A stretch of 61,483 nucleotides of DNA from Vulcanimicrobiota bacterium (GTDB lineage: Bacteria; Vulcanimicrobiota; Vulcanimicrobiia; Vulcanimicrobiales; Vulcanimicrobiaceae): the NCBI GenBank assembly GCA_019232905.1, contig JAFANA010000085.1, forward strand, positions 1 through 61,483, in the 5' to 3' direction. The notes under the pieces are model-generated. The model did no database searches. It was given only the letters and a program-made list of their open reading frames with translations, and was not told where the DNA came from. This document shows, piece after piece, positions 52,808-61,353 of the stretch (the first letter of the stretch is position 1; every line of letters begins with the position of its first letter). The position numbers and the translations under genes are program-made.

Positions 52808-53392
52808 TTAGCGCGTCAGGATTTCATCGATCAGGCCGTACTCGAGCGCCTCTTGCGCCGACATGTGGTAATCGCGCTCCAAATCCGCAAGAATCTTATC
52901 GCGCGGCTGTGCCGTGCGCTCGGCGTAGATACTCGCGAGTAGTTCTCGCGTTGCGATCAAGTCGCGGGCATGAATCTCGATATCGGTGGCCTGGCCGCTG
53001 ATTTGCCCGATCCACGGCTGGTGAATGAGCACTTTGCTGCGCGGCAGGGCCATCCGCTTTCCTTTCGCTCCGCCGACGAGTACGATCGTCGCCGCTGACG
53101 CGGCAAACCCAGCGCAAATCGTTGCGACGTTGGGCTTCACGCACTGCATCGTGTCATATACGGCAAGAGCCGCCGTTACGCTTCCGCCCGGGCTATTGAT
53201 ATAGATGTCGATGTCTCGGTCGGGATCTTCTTTTTCGAGAAAAAGCAACTGCGCCATCACGAGGTTCGCGAGCGCGTCGTCGATTTGCCCGCCCACGAAG
53301 ACGATGCGATCTTTGAGCAATCGCGAGTAGATGTCAAATGCGCGCTCGTAATTGCCGGTGTTTTCGAGAACGGTTGGTACGAGATGTCCCAT
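52808..53392 (-). CDS. clpP: ATP-dependent Clp protease proteolytic subunit
   Basis: The ATG at 53392 gives 194 residues (the open frame extends upstream to 53713). The catalytic triad is readable: Ser99 in FAASAA, His124 in VLIHQPW and Asp174 in [10 protein letters not shown]. ClpP forms the double-ring peptidase chamber with ClpX or ClpA/C. No clpX is adjacent. Motifs and length are normal. Confidence 0.93.
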   Translation of the reverse strand: MGHLVPTVLENTGNYERAFDIYSRLLKDRIVFVGGQIDDALANLVMAQLLFLEKEDPDRDIDIYINSPGGSVTAALAVYDTMQCVKPNVATICAGFAASAATIVLVGGAKGKRMALPRSKVLIHQPWIGQISGQATDIEIHARDLIATRELLASIYAERTAQPRDKILADLERDYHMSAQEALEYGLIDEILTR

Positions 53393-53494
53393 AGTCTGCT
53401 TATAACATCGAGGACGAGCGGCGCGTAAGGCGTTGACAATCAAAAGCGGCCACGGCAGCGCAGGGTTGTTTGAGGCGGCGAAGGAGTATCGAGC

Positions 53495-53674
53495 ATGAAT
53501 ACGTTGACGCCGCAGCAGCAAGAACGCATTGTCCGGCTGTTGGAAGAGGGCAAGACCCTCCGCGAAGTCGAGCGGATCACCGGCCACCGCCGGGAGACGA
53601 TCTCCCTGTACGGCCGCCTGGCGGGGGTTCTCCCGCGGACCGTGTCCTCGGTGCCTCAAGCGCTCGCTGCTTGA
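53495..53674 (+). CDS. Small helix-turn-helix protein, 59 aa
   Basis: ATG at 53495 with AAGGAG eight bases upstream. The sequence ([20 protein letters not shown], then [20 protein letters not shown]) is a clean homeodomain-like HTH of the transposase-N-terminal/HTH_29 kind, with little else. It may bind DNA as a dimer or be a relic of a larger gene. It lies 76 bases upstream of the ECF sigma gene on the same strand, with a UUCG hairpin between. Confidence 0.7.
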   Translation: MNTLTPQQQERIVRLLEEGKTLREVERITGHRRETISLYGRLAGVLPRTVSSVPQALAA

Positions 53675-53710
53675 GCCACCCGGGGTCTCGCCCGGTCCTG
53701 TCACGAATTT

Positions 53711-53726
53711 CAACGCTTCGGCGTTG
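53711..53726 (+). promoter_or_regulatory. UUCG tetraloop hairpin upstream of the sigma-factor gene
   Basis: CAACGC (53711-53716), TTCG, GCGTTG (53721-53726) is a perfect six-base stem capped by the very stable UUCG loop. No T-run follows, so it is not a normal terminator; mRNA stability or a processing signal between the HTH and sigma genes is possible. Confidence 0.45.
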
Positions 53727-53750
53727 GGGTCGAAAAGGGGGGACGAATCA

Positions 53751-54272
53751 ATGGAGGAGGTCTACCTCGCAACCAGCTCAACGGCGAGTGCTCAGCTACG
53801 TGTCGAGACGCTCGTCCACGAGTATCAGACCAAGCTCGCGCGCTATCTCCGGCGGATGGTCGGCGATAGCGAAGTCGCGCTCGACCTGACGCAGGACGTA
53901 TTTTTTGCGGCGTATCGCACGCTGCAAGCGGACCCGGAACGACCGCTCACCGCCGGCTGGTTATATAAAACCGCGACGAATAGCGCGATCTCGTATTTGC
54001 GGCGGAAGAAGATCATTCGGATGCTGCCGCTCGACCGCGATCACGATGTGCGTTCGTGGCGTATCGACGAGCAGAGTGCGGCAACGGTCGATCTGCAGGC
54101 GGCGCTTTCGCGATTGCCTTCCGATCAGTCCGCCGCCGTGTTATTGACGAGCTACGCCGGGTATTCATCGCAAGAGGCGGCTACGATGCTCGGAACCTCA
54201 TCGGATGCAGTTCGTCAACGCGTGTGTCGCGCGATGAAGACGCTGCGCGCGGTCATGACGGAGAAGGAATGA
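53751..54272 (+). CDS. ECF-type RNA polymerase sigma factor
   Basis: The ATG at 53751 has a G-rich ribosome-binding site (GGGGGGAC) upstream; the frame is open earlier. The 173-residue protein has sigma region 2 ([28 protein letters not shown]) and region 4 ([45 protein letters not shown]). Length and domains match the extracytoplasmic-function group. Its stop overlaps the anti-sigma ATG. Confidence 0.93.
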   Translation: MEEVYLATSSTASAQLRVETLVHEYQTKLARYLRRMVGDSEVALDLTQDVFFAAYRTLQADPERPLTAGWLYKTATNSAISYLRRKKIIRMLPLDRDHDVRSWRIDEQSAATVDLQAALSRLPSDQSAAVLLTSYAGYSSQEAATMLGTSSDAVRQRVCRAMKTLRAVMTEKE

Positions 54273-55315
54273 ACAAGGACTGCGCTCGCGCAGAGATTCT
54301 CGCCGGTGCGATTGCCCTCGGCGAAGCGAGCGAAACGGAACGCGACGACTACCGGCGCCATATCTCGGCATGTGCGTCGTGCTTGCGGGCTCTCGGCGGC
54401 GAACGGGAAATCGAACGCGTGATGGCGACCGTCAAGGATGCCGCACACAGCGAAGTCTGGGAGCCTGTCCCGCTGCGCGCGGGCGAACGTCGTATGCGCA
54501 CCGTGCGCCGCGCTTGGACTGTCGGAGTTTCGACGGCAGCGCTCGCCGTCGTCGCATCGCTCGGTATCCATACGTTGTTCGCTGCGAACGTGTCCGCTCC
54601 GGTCATGGTCGCGGCGCGACAAGCACAGCCGGCACGCGTGTCGCCGTTCCACGTAACGCTCGAGCATCGTGCACCCGATCACATCGTGGCCAAAGCCAAG
54701 CCCGCCGCGCCGGTGCAACAACCTCAACCAAAAATCGTCGTCGTCCACAACGTGATTACGCTCAAGCAAACGGATCGCGCCGAAACGAAACCGCCGGTGA
54801 GCACGACCGAAACGACGGTTGCCGCCGAAGGGCCGGCGATTACCGTTCCGGCACGGCCGAAGCGCGCTTCGTCAAACGTACCGGTGTGGCGCCGGAATGA
54901 AGCGATGCCGCGAGCCGACGATTCGGCCGTGAACGTCGCGCGTGCCGATACCGCGCCGGTGCTCGCAGGTCACGCGGAATCGATTGCGGTTGCGCCGAGC
55001 TACATCGTGCGCGATCCCGCGCCGATCGGCGGAGACACAGCGATCAATCCGCGTCCGGCATCGATTGCCTACGCGCAAGGCGCCGAAGGCACGACCGCGT
55101 TCGAAGTCAGCGTCGACGAGCGCGGCAACCCGGTGAAGTGCACGATCACGAAATCGTCAGGATACCTGTCGCTCGATGACGCCGTCTGCAAAGCCGCAAT
55201 GAAAGCGCACTACTCACCGCGCACCGTCAACGGCCGCGCAACCACAGGCATCTATCGCGACGCGTTCACGTTCCGCGCGCTACAGCCGCAAACTATCGAT
55301 CAACAGCCATTTTGA
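54269..55315 (+). CDS. Anti-sigma factor fused to a TonB C-terminal domain
   Basis: The ATG at 54269 overlaps the sigma stop. The 348-residue protein starts with a zinc anti-sigma domain (His31, Cys35, Cys38 in HISACASC), a transmembrane helix at about 83-106, a long Pro/Ala/Lys-rich linker (about 125-245) and a TonB C-terminal-like domain (about 255-348, VSVDERGNPVKCTITKSSG, LDDAVCKAAMKAHYSP). It should hold the sigma factor at the membrane and release it on a signal; the TonB end faces the periplasm. This is an unusual pairing. Confidence 0.82.
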   Translation: MNKDCARAEILAGAIALGEASETERDDYRRHISACASCLRALGGEREIERVMATVKDAAHSEVWEPVPLRAGERRMRTVRRAWTVGVSTAALAVVASLGIHTLFAANVSAPVMVAARQAQPARVSPFHVTLEHRAPDHIVAKAKPAAPVQQPQPKIVVVHNVITLKQTDRAETKPPVSTTETTVAAEGPAITVPARPKRASSNVPVWRRNEAMPRADDSAVNVARADTAPVLAGHAESIAVAPSYIVRDPAPIGGDTAINPRPASIAYAQGAEGTTAFEVSVDERGNPVKCTITKSSGYLSLDDAVCKAAMKAHYSPRTVNGRATTGIYRDAFTFRALQPQTIDQQPF

Positions 55316-55346
55316 GGCGGGCGGCTCAAGCCGCGAAAGAGTTTTC

Positions 55347-55838
55347 TTAGTCGACGGATTTGCGGAAGAAGGCGAGCATTTTGTCGGCTTCCGGCATGAT
55401 GCGGAATTCTTCGAATCCCCAGCTTTTTGCTTGATTGATTCCGCGCGTGTTGTGCATGGAGATAAGGAACGTCAGCGTCTTTACCTTGCGTTTCATCGCT
55501 AAACGCTGAACTTCTCCGACGAGTTCGGTGCCGACCTCGACCGGCACGTTCGGGCGCACGCGCAGGCTTTCCATCATCGCAACGTCCATGCCGTTTGCAG
55601 CTTCGGGGTCATCGTATCCGGCAGGCAGCTTGAAGACGAGCTGCACCATGCCGAGCAGCCCGGTTTGATCCTCGGCGATGAGAATGGCGCGACGTCCGAC
55701 CTTCTGTTCGGCAAGGCAGAGGGTCATGCGCTGGCTCCAGGTTTCGCGCGCGGAAGGAGTGCCGGTGAGAACACCGTCACGTTGGAGACGTTCGATATCG
55801 CTAGCCTGTGCAAAGCGCAGGAAGATTTTTCGGGCCAC
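55347..55838 (-). CDS. GNAT-family N-acetyltransferase
   Basis: A GTG start at 55838 gives 163 residues. The fold is visible in FLRFAQASDIERL, VEVGTELVGEVQRLAMKRKV (the acetyl-CoA strand region) and FLISMHNTRGINQAKSWGFEEF near the end. The substrate is unknown. Convergent with the anti-sigma gene (31-base gap) and divergent from the cytochrome gene, whose start lies 60 bases away. Confidence 0.75.
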   Translation of the reverse strand: MARKIFLRFAQASDIERLQRDGVLTGTPSARETWSQRMTLCLAEQKVGRRAILIAEDQTGLLGMVQLVFKLPAGYDDPEAANGMDVAMMESLRVRPNVPVEVGTELVGEVQRLAMKRKVKTLTFLISMHNTRGINQAKSWGFEEFRIMPEADKMLAFFRKSVD

Positions 55839-55898
55839 GAAGGCGTCAATTCCCCAAATAGGGAGAAGGAGCCCTTTAAACCGAATCGGCGCTTCAGC

Positions 55899-56243
55899 AT
55901 GCCGAACACACGCCTTACATTCACCGCTGCGCTGTGCATCTTAGTTTTTGCGACGGCGTGCTCGCGCGGTCAAGGCGGGCGTGCGACCGCGAATGCCACG
56001 CCGACGACGGCAAGCGCTTCACGCGGTGCGGCACTCTTCGCGACGAATTGCGCGTCGTGTCACGGAATTCACGGTGCCGGGGGGCGCATCGGCCCGGCGC
56101 TGCGCGATGAACGAAAGCGCAAATCGCCGCAAGCGGTCCGGGCGATCATCGCTGATCCCGAACCGCCCATGCCAAAACTTTACCCGGCGCAGTTAAGCGC
56201 GCAAGACGTCGACGACCTCACCGCTTACGTGGAGACGTTGTGA
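55899..56243 (+). CDS. Small c-type cytochrome lipoprotein
   Basis: The ATG at 55899 gives 114 residues. A lipobox FATAC (about residue 21) anchors it, followed by a Thr/Ala linker and one heme motif CASCH. The distal region ends LYPAQLSAQDVDDLTAYVETL. It resembles mono-heme electron carriers and mirrors the one at 41.9 kb. Its TGA overlaps the photolyase GTG. Confidence 0.85.
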   Translation: MPNTRLTFTAALCILVFATACSRGQGGRATANATPTTASASRGAALFATNCASCHGIHGAGGRIGPALRDERKRKSPQAVRAIIADPEPPMPKLYPAQLSAQDVDDLTAYVETL

Positions 56244-57670
56244 GCGCGCGCGTGCTCTACCGTTTTACGCGCGATCTCCGGTTGGAAGATCACGCGGGTC
56301 TCGCGCAGGCAGCCGCAATCGGCGAAGTCGTGCCGGTTCTCGTGATCGACCGGCTGCTCGAAGCGCGATTGAGCCGGTCGCCTCGGCGCGCCGCGTTTTT
56401 CTGCGGCGCGGTAGCGTCGCTCGATGGGGCGTTGCGCGAGCGGGGCGCGCGGTTGCTGGTGCGTCGCGGCACGCCTTCGAGCGTATTGAAAAACATCGCG
56501 CGCGCCTGCGGTGCGACCGGCGTGGCATGGTCGGCCGCGTACGACGGAGAGGGCGCGCACAGCAACGAGCGCTTGCAATCGGATCTGGAAGAAGCGGGAT
56601 TGCGCGCAACGATCGTTCACGATGCGCCCGTCATTCCACCGGAAGAAACCGCCGCGGTGCGCGCCGGCGGCGGGTCCGGGTATCGCGCCTTTTCGCCGTA
56701 TTTCGACGTTTGGCGTACCTGCGAAGTAGCGTCGTATGAGGCGCCGCTCTTGCTTCGCTTCGCGTCGACGGATTTGCAGAGTGAGCCGCTTCCCCAACCG
56801 CACGATTTCGGGGCGCCGGAACGGATGGGTGAAAGCGGCGGCACCGCCGCGCGCGAAACGCTCGATCGTTTCCTCGCGGAATCGGCGATGCAATACTCCG
56901 TCGCCGTAAACGTTCCGAGCGACGATCGGACGTCGCATCTTTCCGGGCATCTCTCGTTCGGAACGATCTCCCCGCGAACGGTCGTGCGCGCAACGCGCGC
57001 GCGTATGGACGATCCATTTCTCCTAACGGAAGAGCGCGCGTCGTTACGCTTGTTCTTGCGCTCGATCGCGATGCGCGATTTCTTCTTGCAACTCGGCTAC
57101 TTTCATCCGGAAGTCGACGAGAAACCATTGCAAGAGCGAATGGGCCGTTTCAGCTTTGCGCGCTCGCACCGGGCACTCGATGCGTGGCGCGCCGGCAACA
57201 CCGGATATCCTCTCGTGGATGCGGGCATTCGTCAACTGCGTGAAACGGGGTGGATGCATCCGCACGTGCGTCCCGTGGTTGCCTCGTTTCTTTGCTTCGA
57301 TCTCGGCGTTGATTGGCGCGTCGGACGCGATGAGTGGGATCGCTTCCTCGTCGAAGACGATCCTGCGATCGCATCCGGCAACTGGCAATGGATCGCCGGC
57401 GTCGGCGCCGACCTCGTGCAGTTTCCACGTATCTACAATCCGGAAAAACAACGGCGCCGGTACGATCCAACCGGCGCCTACGTCAAACGTTGGGTGAAAG
57501 AACTCGCACACGTGCCTGCCGGCGCTTTACGTGCATCGAGCGAATCGATCGACGAACAACTGACGCTCCCGCTCTTCTCGCGCGACTCGTATCCACGTCC
57601 CGTCGTCGATCACGAAACGTCGGCACGAGAATTTCTTGCGCGCTATCGCGCGTACGTCGAAGCGCAGTAG
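56240..57670 (+). CDS. phr: Deoxyribodipyrimidine photolyase
   Basis: GTG start at 56240 and 476 residues. The N-terminal photolyase Rossmann domain (VLYRFTRDLRLEDHAGLAQA) is followed by the FAD-binding part with the conserved segment SGNWQWIAGVGADLVQFPRIYNPEKQ and WMHPHVRPVVASF. It repairs UV-induced pyrimidine dimers using light. Length and motifs are normal for class I photolyases. It is coupled to the cytochrome gene. Confidence 0.95.
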   Translation: MSARVLYRFTRDLRLEDHAGLAQAAAIGEVVPVLVIDRLLEARLSRSPRRAAFFCGAVASLDGALRERGARLLVRRGTPSSVLKNIARACGATGVAWSAAYDGEGAHSNERLQSDLEEAGLRATIVHDAPVIPPEETAAVRAGGGSGYRAFSPYFDVWRTCEVASYEAPLLLRFASTDLQSEPLPQPHDFGAPERMGESGGTAARETLDRFLAESAMQYSVAVNVPSDDRTSHLSGHLSFGTISPRTVVRATRARMDDPFLLTEERASLRLFLRSIAMRDFFLQLGYFHPEVDEKPLQERMGRFSFARSHRALDAWRAGNTGYPLVDAGIRQLRETGWMHPHVRPVVASFLCFDLGVDWRVGRDEWDRFLVEDDPAIASGNWQWIAGVGADLVQFPRIYNPEKQRRRYDPTGAYVKRWVKELAHVPAGALRASSESIDEQLTLPLFSRDSYPRPVVDHETSAREFLARYRAYVEAQ

Positions 57671-57671
57671 G

Positions 57672-58259
57672 TTACACCGCGGGAAGCCGCTCTTCGATCC
57701 AATCGCTGATGACCGGAACGTGAACGTCGTCGCCGTGCCAGACTTTGATGCCGAAGAACACGCTTGCAACGAGGAAGACCGGGAGTAAGAACGGCAGGAT
57801 GATTGCGGCCGACCATCCGAGGAACGGCACGTTGCTCGCGAGCTCGAGCAGTCCCCAAAACGCGGCGAAGCCGACGTTAAAACCGAGCGCTTGAAGCGCC
57901 TGCTTCTTGAGATACCGCGACTGTTTGCGATCGAAGAGCCCGAGCAGCGCGAGAGGCCACAACGGATATCCAAGCGCAACGAGCGCGCGCGACTCGATCG
58001 GGTCCTCGGGTTCGGAGACGGTAACGGTCGCTCGCGGTGCAGCTTGCGGCGGCGGAGGCGGAGGCGGAGGCGCGCTCGCGCGCGGCGGCACTTGACCGCC
58101 TAACGTCTGACGCGTTCCAACGGTCGCATCGATCTTCTGCGCGAGCCGGCAGCTCGGGCAACTGCCGCGGTCGTCGCGGCACGTCGCACAAATCGCTTTG
58201 CCGCAATCGGCGCACGGCGCGACGGCGGGCACGTTCGAATGAAAGTAGCAGTCCTGCAT
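57672..58259 (-). CDS. Zinc-finger membrane protein (B-box/DUF4870-like)
   Basis: The ATG at 58259 (upstream frame open) gives 195 residues. The N-terminus carries six Cys and one His in the pattern CYFHS, PCADCGKAICATCR, CPSC, like a B-box zinc finger. A proline-rich stretch follows (PPPPPPPP), then two to three hydrophobic helices (about 105-180) as in DUF4870. Role unknown. It converges with the photolyase gene (stops one base apart). Confidence 0.72.
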   Translation of the reverse strand: MQDCYFHSNVPAVAPCADCGKAICATCRDDRGSCPSCRLAQKIDATVGTRQTLGGQVPPRASAPPPPPPPPQAAPRATVTVSEPEDPIESRALVALGYPLWPLALLGLFDRKQSRYLKKQALQALGFNVGFAAFWGLLELASNVPFLGWSAAIILPFLLPVFLVASVFFGIKVWHGDDVHVPVISDWIEERLPAV

Positions 58260-58344
58260 GTTAGCCTTCCTCTGTGATCCATAATCACGTACCGGAAACG
58301 TGCGGGGAGGTTTCACCCGGCCGCGCCGAGGAGTCCGCGCACGA

Positions 58345-60099
58345 ATGACCCGCGGAGACACCCTGCGCCGGCTAGCGGCACAAGCCCGGCCCTACTACCC
58401 TCGTTTATTCGTAGCCATCATACTCGGCGTGATGACCGGCCTGCTCATGGTCGTACCGCCGTGGGCGCTCAACCGTATTATCAGCGCCGTCATCGAACCG
58501 GCAAGCAAGCATACGGGCGAACCGCAACTCGGCGTGCTCTACATGGCGCTCGGCGCGACGTACGTTGCGCTCGTTGCGGCAAACTTCGCAACATACGGAA
58601 CCAACTACATCACCACGTGGTGCGGGCAGCGGTTCCTCGCAAATTTGCGTCAGCAACTCTACGAACGGCTCTTGCGCGCGCCGATTCAAGTCTTCGACCG
58701 TTGGCGCCCCGGCGAATTGATTTCGCGCTTTTCGTCGGACTTGCAAGTCATGAGCGACGCGGTCAGCGTGTCGCTGCCGCAGTTAATCACCGCAATCGCG
58801 ACCTTCGTTTCGTCGTTCGTCGTGATGATCTACCTCGACTGGCTGTTGACGCTGGTACTGCTCGTGCTGGCGCCGATGATTTCGCTCGCGGTGTCCTTCT
58901 TTCAAAAGCAGATCTCGAGCAGCATGTCGCGTTCGCAGGCGCGCATTGCGGATCTCTACTCGGCCCTGACGGAAATCTTGCAGGCGCAGCGTATCGTCAA
59001 AGCCTTCGGACGCGAGCAGTATGAAGCGAAGCGCTTCGGAAACCGCAATGAAGATTACTTCGGCGCGTTCATGAAGTTGAACCAGTTCGTCTACATGCAG
59101 CCGGCCGTGATTTCGGCAATTATCTCGCTTGCCGTCGTTGCGATCATCTGGTTCTCCGCGCGTGAAGTCTTAGCCGGACGGTTGACCAGCGGTTCGCTCT
59201 TCAACTACTGGCTGCTCGTCGTGAACTTGATCAATCCCATGAATCGTATGGCGGCATTTGTCGGCGACATCAGCAAAGCGATGGTGGCCACCGGCCGCGC
59301 CTACGAGTTGCTCGATCTTCCAATGGAAGAAGAACGGACGGCTTCGCCGCAGCCGCTGCCGATCGTGCGTGGCCGCGTCACATTCCAGGATGTGACGTTC
59401 TGGTATAGCCGTGATGAAGCGCCGGCGCTCTCGCACGTCGACGCAACGATCGAAGCCGGTGAAATCGTCGCGCTCGTCGGCCCGTCGGGCGCGGGTAAGA
59501 CGACGTTCGTAAACATGATTCCGCGTTTCTACGTCGCGCAAGAAGGCCGCGTTTGCATCGACGGCATTGACGTCACGGGCGTGCGCCTTGCCGATCTCCG
59601 TTCGCAAATCGCAATCGTTCCGCAAGATCCACAACTCTTCCGCGCATCGATCGCCGAAAACATTCGTTACGGCCGTCTCGAAGCCACGCCGGAAGACGTG
59701 CGCAAGGCCGCAATCGAAGCGAACGCCGATGAATTCGTGAGCCAGCTTCCCGAAGGCTACGCCACCGAAGTCGGCGAGCGCGGCGTGCGTCTCTCCGGCG
59801 GACAACGCCAACGCATTGCGATCGCGCGCGCGATCGTACGCGATCCGCGCATCCTGATTCTCGACGAAGCAACGAGCGCGCTCGACTCGCACTCTGAAGC
59901 GCTGATCGAACAGGCTCTGGACCGTCTCTTGCCCGGACGCACGACCTTCATCATCGCGCACCGCCTCTCAACGATCCGCCGCGCGCACAAGATTCTCTAT
60001 ATCGAAAGCGGACGCGTCCTCGAATTCGGCACGCACGAGGAACTCATGTCACGCAAGGGTCACTACGCAAGACTTCATGCGGCGCAGTTCGCAGTCTAG
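58345..60099 (+). CDS. MsbA-like ABC exporter (half-transporter)
   Basis: The ATG at 58345 gives 584 residues; the frame is open upstream. Six membrane helices (about 15-300) precede an ATPase domain with Walker A GPSGAGKTT, signature LSGGQRQRIAIARA, Walker B ILILDEATSALD and the H-loop IAHRLS. This is the layout of lipid A/drug half-transporters acting as homodimers. The substrate is not deducible. It is divergent from the zinc-finger protein gene. Confidence 0.93.
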   Translation: MTRGDTLRRLAAQARPYYPRLFVAIILGVMTGLLMVVPPWALNRIISAVIEPASKHTGEPQLGVLYMALGATYVALVAANFATYGTNYITTWCGQRFLANLRQQLYERLLRAPIQVFDRWRPGELISRFSSDLQVMSDAVSVSLPQLITAIATFVSSFVVMIYLDWLLTLVLLVLAPMISLAVSFFQKQISSSMSRSQARIADLYSALTEILQAQRIVKAFGREQYEAKRFGNRNEDYFGAFMKLNQFVYMQPAVISAIISLAVVAIIWFSAREVLAGRLTSGSLFNYWLLVVNLINPMNRMAAFVGDISKAMVATGRAYELLDLPMEEERTASPQPLPIVRGRVTFQDVTFWYSRDEAPALSHVDATIEAGEIVALVGPSGAGKTTFVNMIPRFYVAQEGRVCIDGIDVTGVRLADLRSQIAIVPQDPQLFRASIAENIRYGRLEATPEDVRKAAIEANADEFVSQLPEGYATEVGERGVRLSGGQRQRIAIARAIVRDPRILILDEATSALDSHSEALIEQALDRLLPGRTTFIIAHRLSTIRRAHKILYIESGRVLEFGTHEELMSRKGHYARLHAAQFAV

Positions 60100-60100
60100 A

Positions 60101-61279
60101 TCACAGTGGCGCGGGCGGTGAGGAAGGACACTGCACTAAAGCAACGTTAGGAGTGTTGAGCGGCGTTATCGTCGTGTAAGCGGACCAGAATGACGTGGTG
60201 CCTTTGACCACGGACGCCCCGTTTGTCTCCGTCGTGTTGGAAGGCCATGGGCTAGATGTTGGCCGCCAGCGAACATATCCGTTATACACCAGCAGGGCGG
60301 GGTTGCGCGTTTGGTTCGTTGCCGTTATCAGAGCATAGCCCGGCCTGAAATCGATGATGTCGTGGAAAAAGTACGCCGCGACGAATGACGTGTTGTACAA
60401 ACTCCACGAAGTCGTGTGGCGAGCAATGTAAGGACTTTGGCCAGCCCCTCCGGCAAACCACAAATCATTGCTCGCCGTTCCTTCAAAAAGCCCGGGCCCG
60501 GGCGCAGTACCGTTTAGCGGCGGAAGGCGCATCTTCGTGACTCCGGTTCCGTTCCAGTGCGCGATTACGGCAGCGACCCCAAAGTTTACGGGCGTCGGCG
60601 TCCCGAGCATCATCCACACGTCATTTGGACCAAATACTTGTAGGCGGCTCTGCGTTCCGACGAACCCGTTCTGCCCATGAATTGTCGTGACAAACGACCA
60701 CTGCGTGCCGTTCCAGCGTTCGAGCTCGACGGTCGGTACATTTCCTGGCGCGGAACTGGCGATTGCCCAGACGTCATTCGGTGCGTCGCCGGCAATCGTC
60801 TCGATCTCAAAATTATGCGAGAGCGACGGATCGCTTGGAACCGAGCTCCAAGCGACGCCATCCCAATGAAAGAACAAAGCGGTGTTGCCGTTGGGCTGAT
60901 TTATCCCGACGCCCGCCGCCCAAACGTCGTCGGGAGCAATCGCCGCAAGTTCCCTTAGTTGGATATTTTGGAATGACGGAGTCACAGGAGGCGGCACTGT
61001 GTGCCAGCCGGCGCTGGTAAAGTGTTCGAACTGCTGCGTTGCCGGATTGACGCTCAATTCCGTAATCACCCAGGCATCGCTCACCGACGCACCCCCGAAG
61101 AGACCCGCAAAATTGCCAACGGTACTCGGTACGACCGCACAAGACGTTGCTGGATTTACCGCAGCGACGTGTGACCGTTCCGTCGTTTGGGGAACCACAC
61201 CGCCGTTCTGTCCATGAGAAGAGCACGCAGCTAGACCAATCAACAGCGTGGCAAACAACAAATTTCGTTTCGAAACCAT
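60101..61279 (-). CDS. Lipoprotein with repeated beta-propeller-like motifs
   Basis: The ATG at 61279 is preceded by CGGAG; a longer start at 61309 lacks support. The 392-residue product begins with a lipobox LAAC (about residue 19). The mature part has repeats with ELAAIAPDDVWAAGVG, NDVWAIASS and NDVWMMLG at about 45-60-residue spacing, each with a following H/W-D/N-G-x-W/V strand, as in beta-propeller repeats. Function unknown. Its 3' end abuts the ABC exporter gene. Confidence 0.7.
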   Translation of the reverse strand: MVSKRNLLFATLLIGLAACSSHGQNGGVVPQTTERSHVAAVNPATSCAVVPSTVGNFAGLFGGASVSDAWVITELSVNPATQQFEHFTSAGWHTVPPPVTPSFQNIQLRELAAIAPDDVWAAGVGINQPNGNTALFFHWDGVAWSSVPSDPSLSHNFEIETIAGDAPNDVWAIASSAPGNVPTVELERWNGTQWSFVTTIHGQNGFVGTQSRLQVFGPNDVWMMLGTPTPVNFGVAAVIAHWNGTGVTKMRLPPLNGTAPGPGLFEGTASNDLWFAGGAGQSPYIARHTTSWSLYNTSFVAAYFFHDIIDFRPGYALITATNQTRNPALLVYNGYVRWRPTSSPWPSNTTETNGASVVKGTTSFWSAYTTITPLNTPNVALVQCPSSPPAPL

Positions 61280-61353
61280 GACGAACTCCGAATTTCGTAG
61301 CCGTCTCATGCTAGTGCCACATCAGGAAATTCACACGAATTCGTCACGCAACT

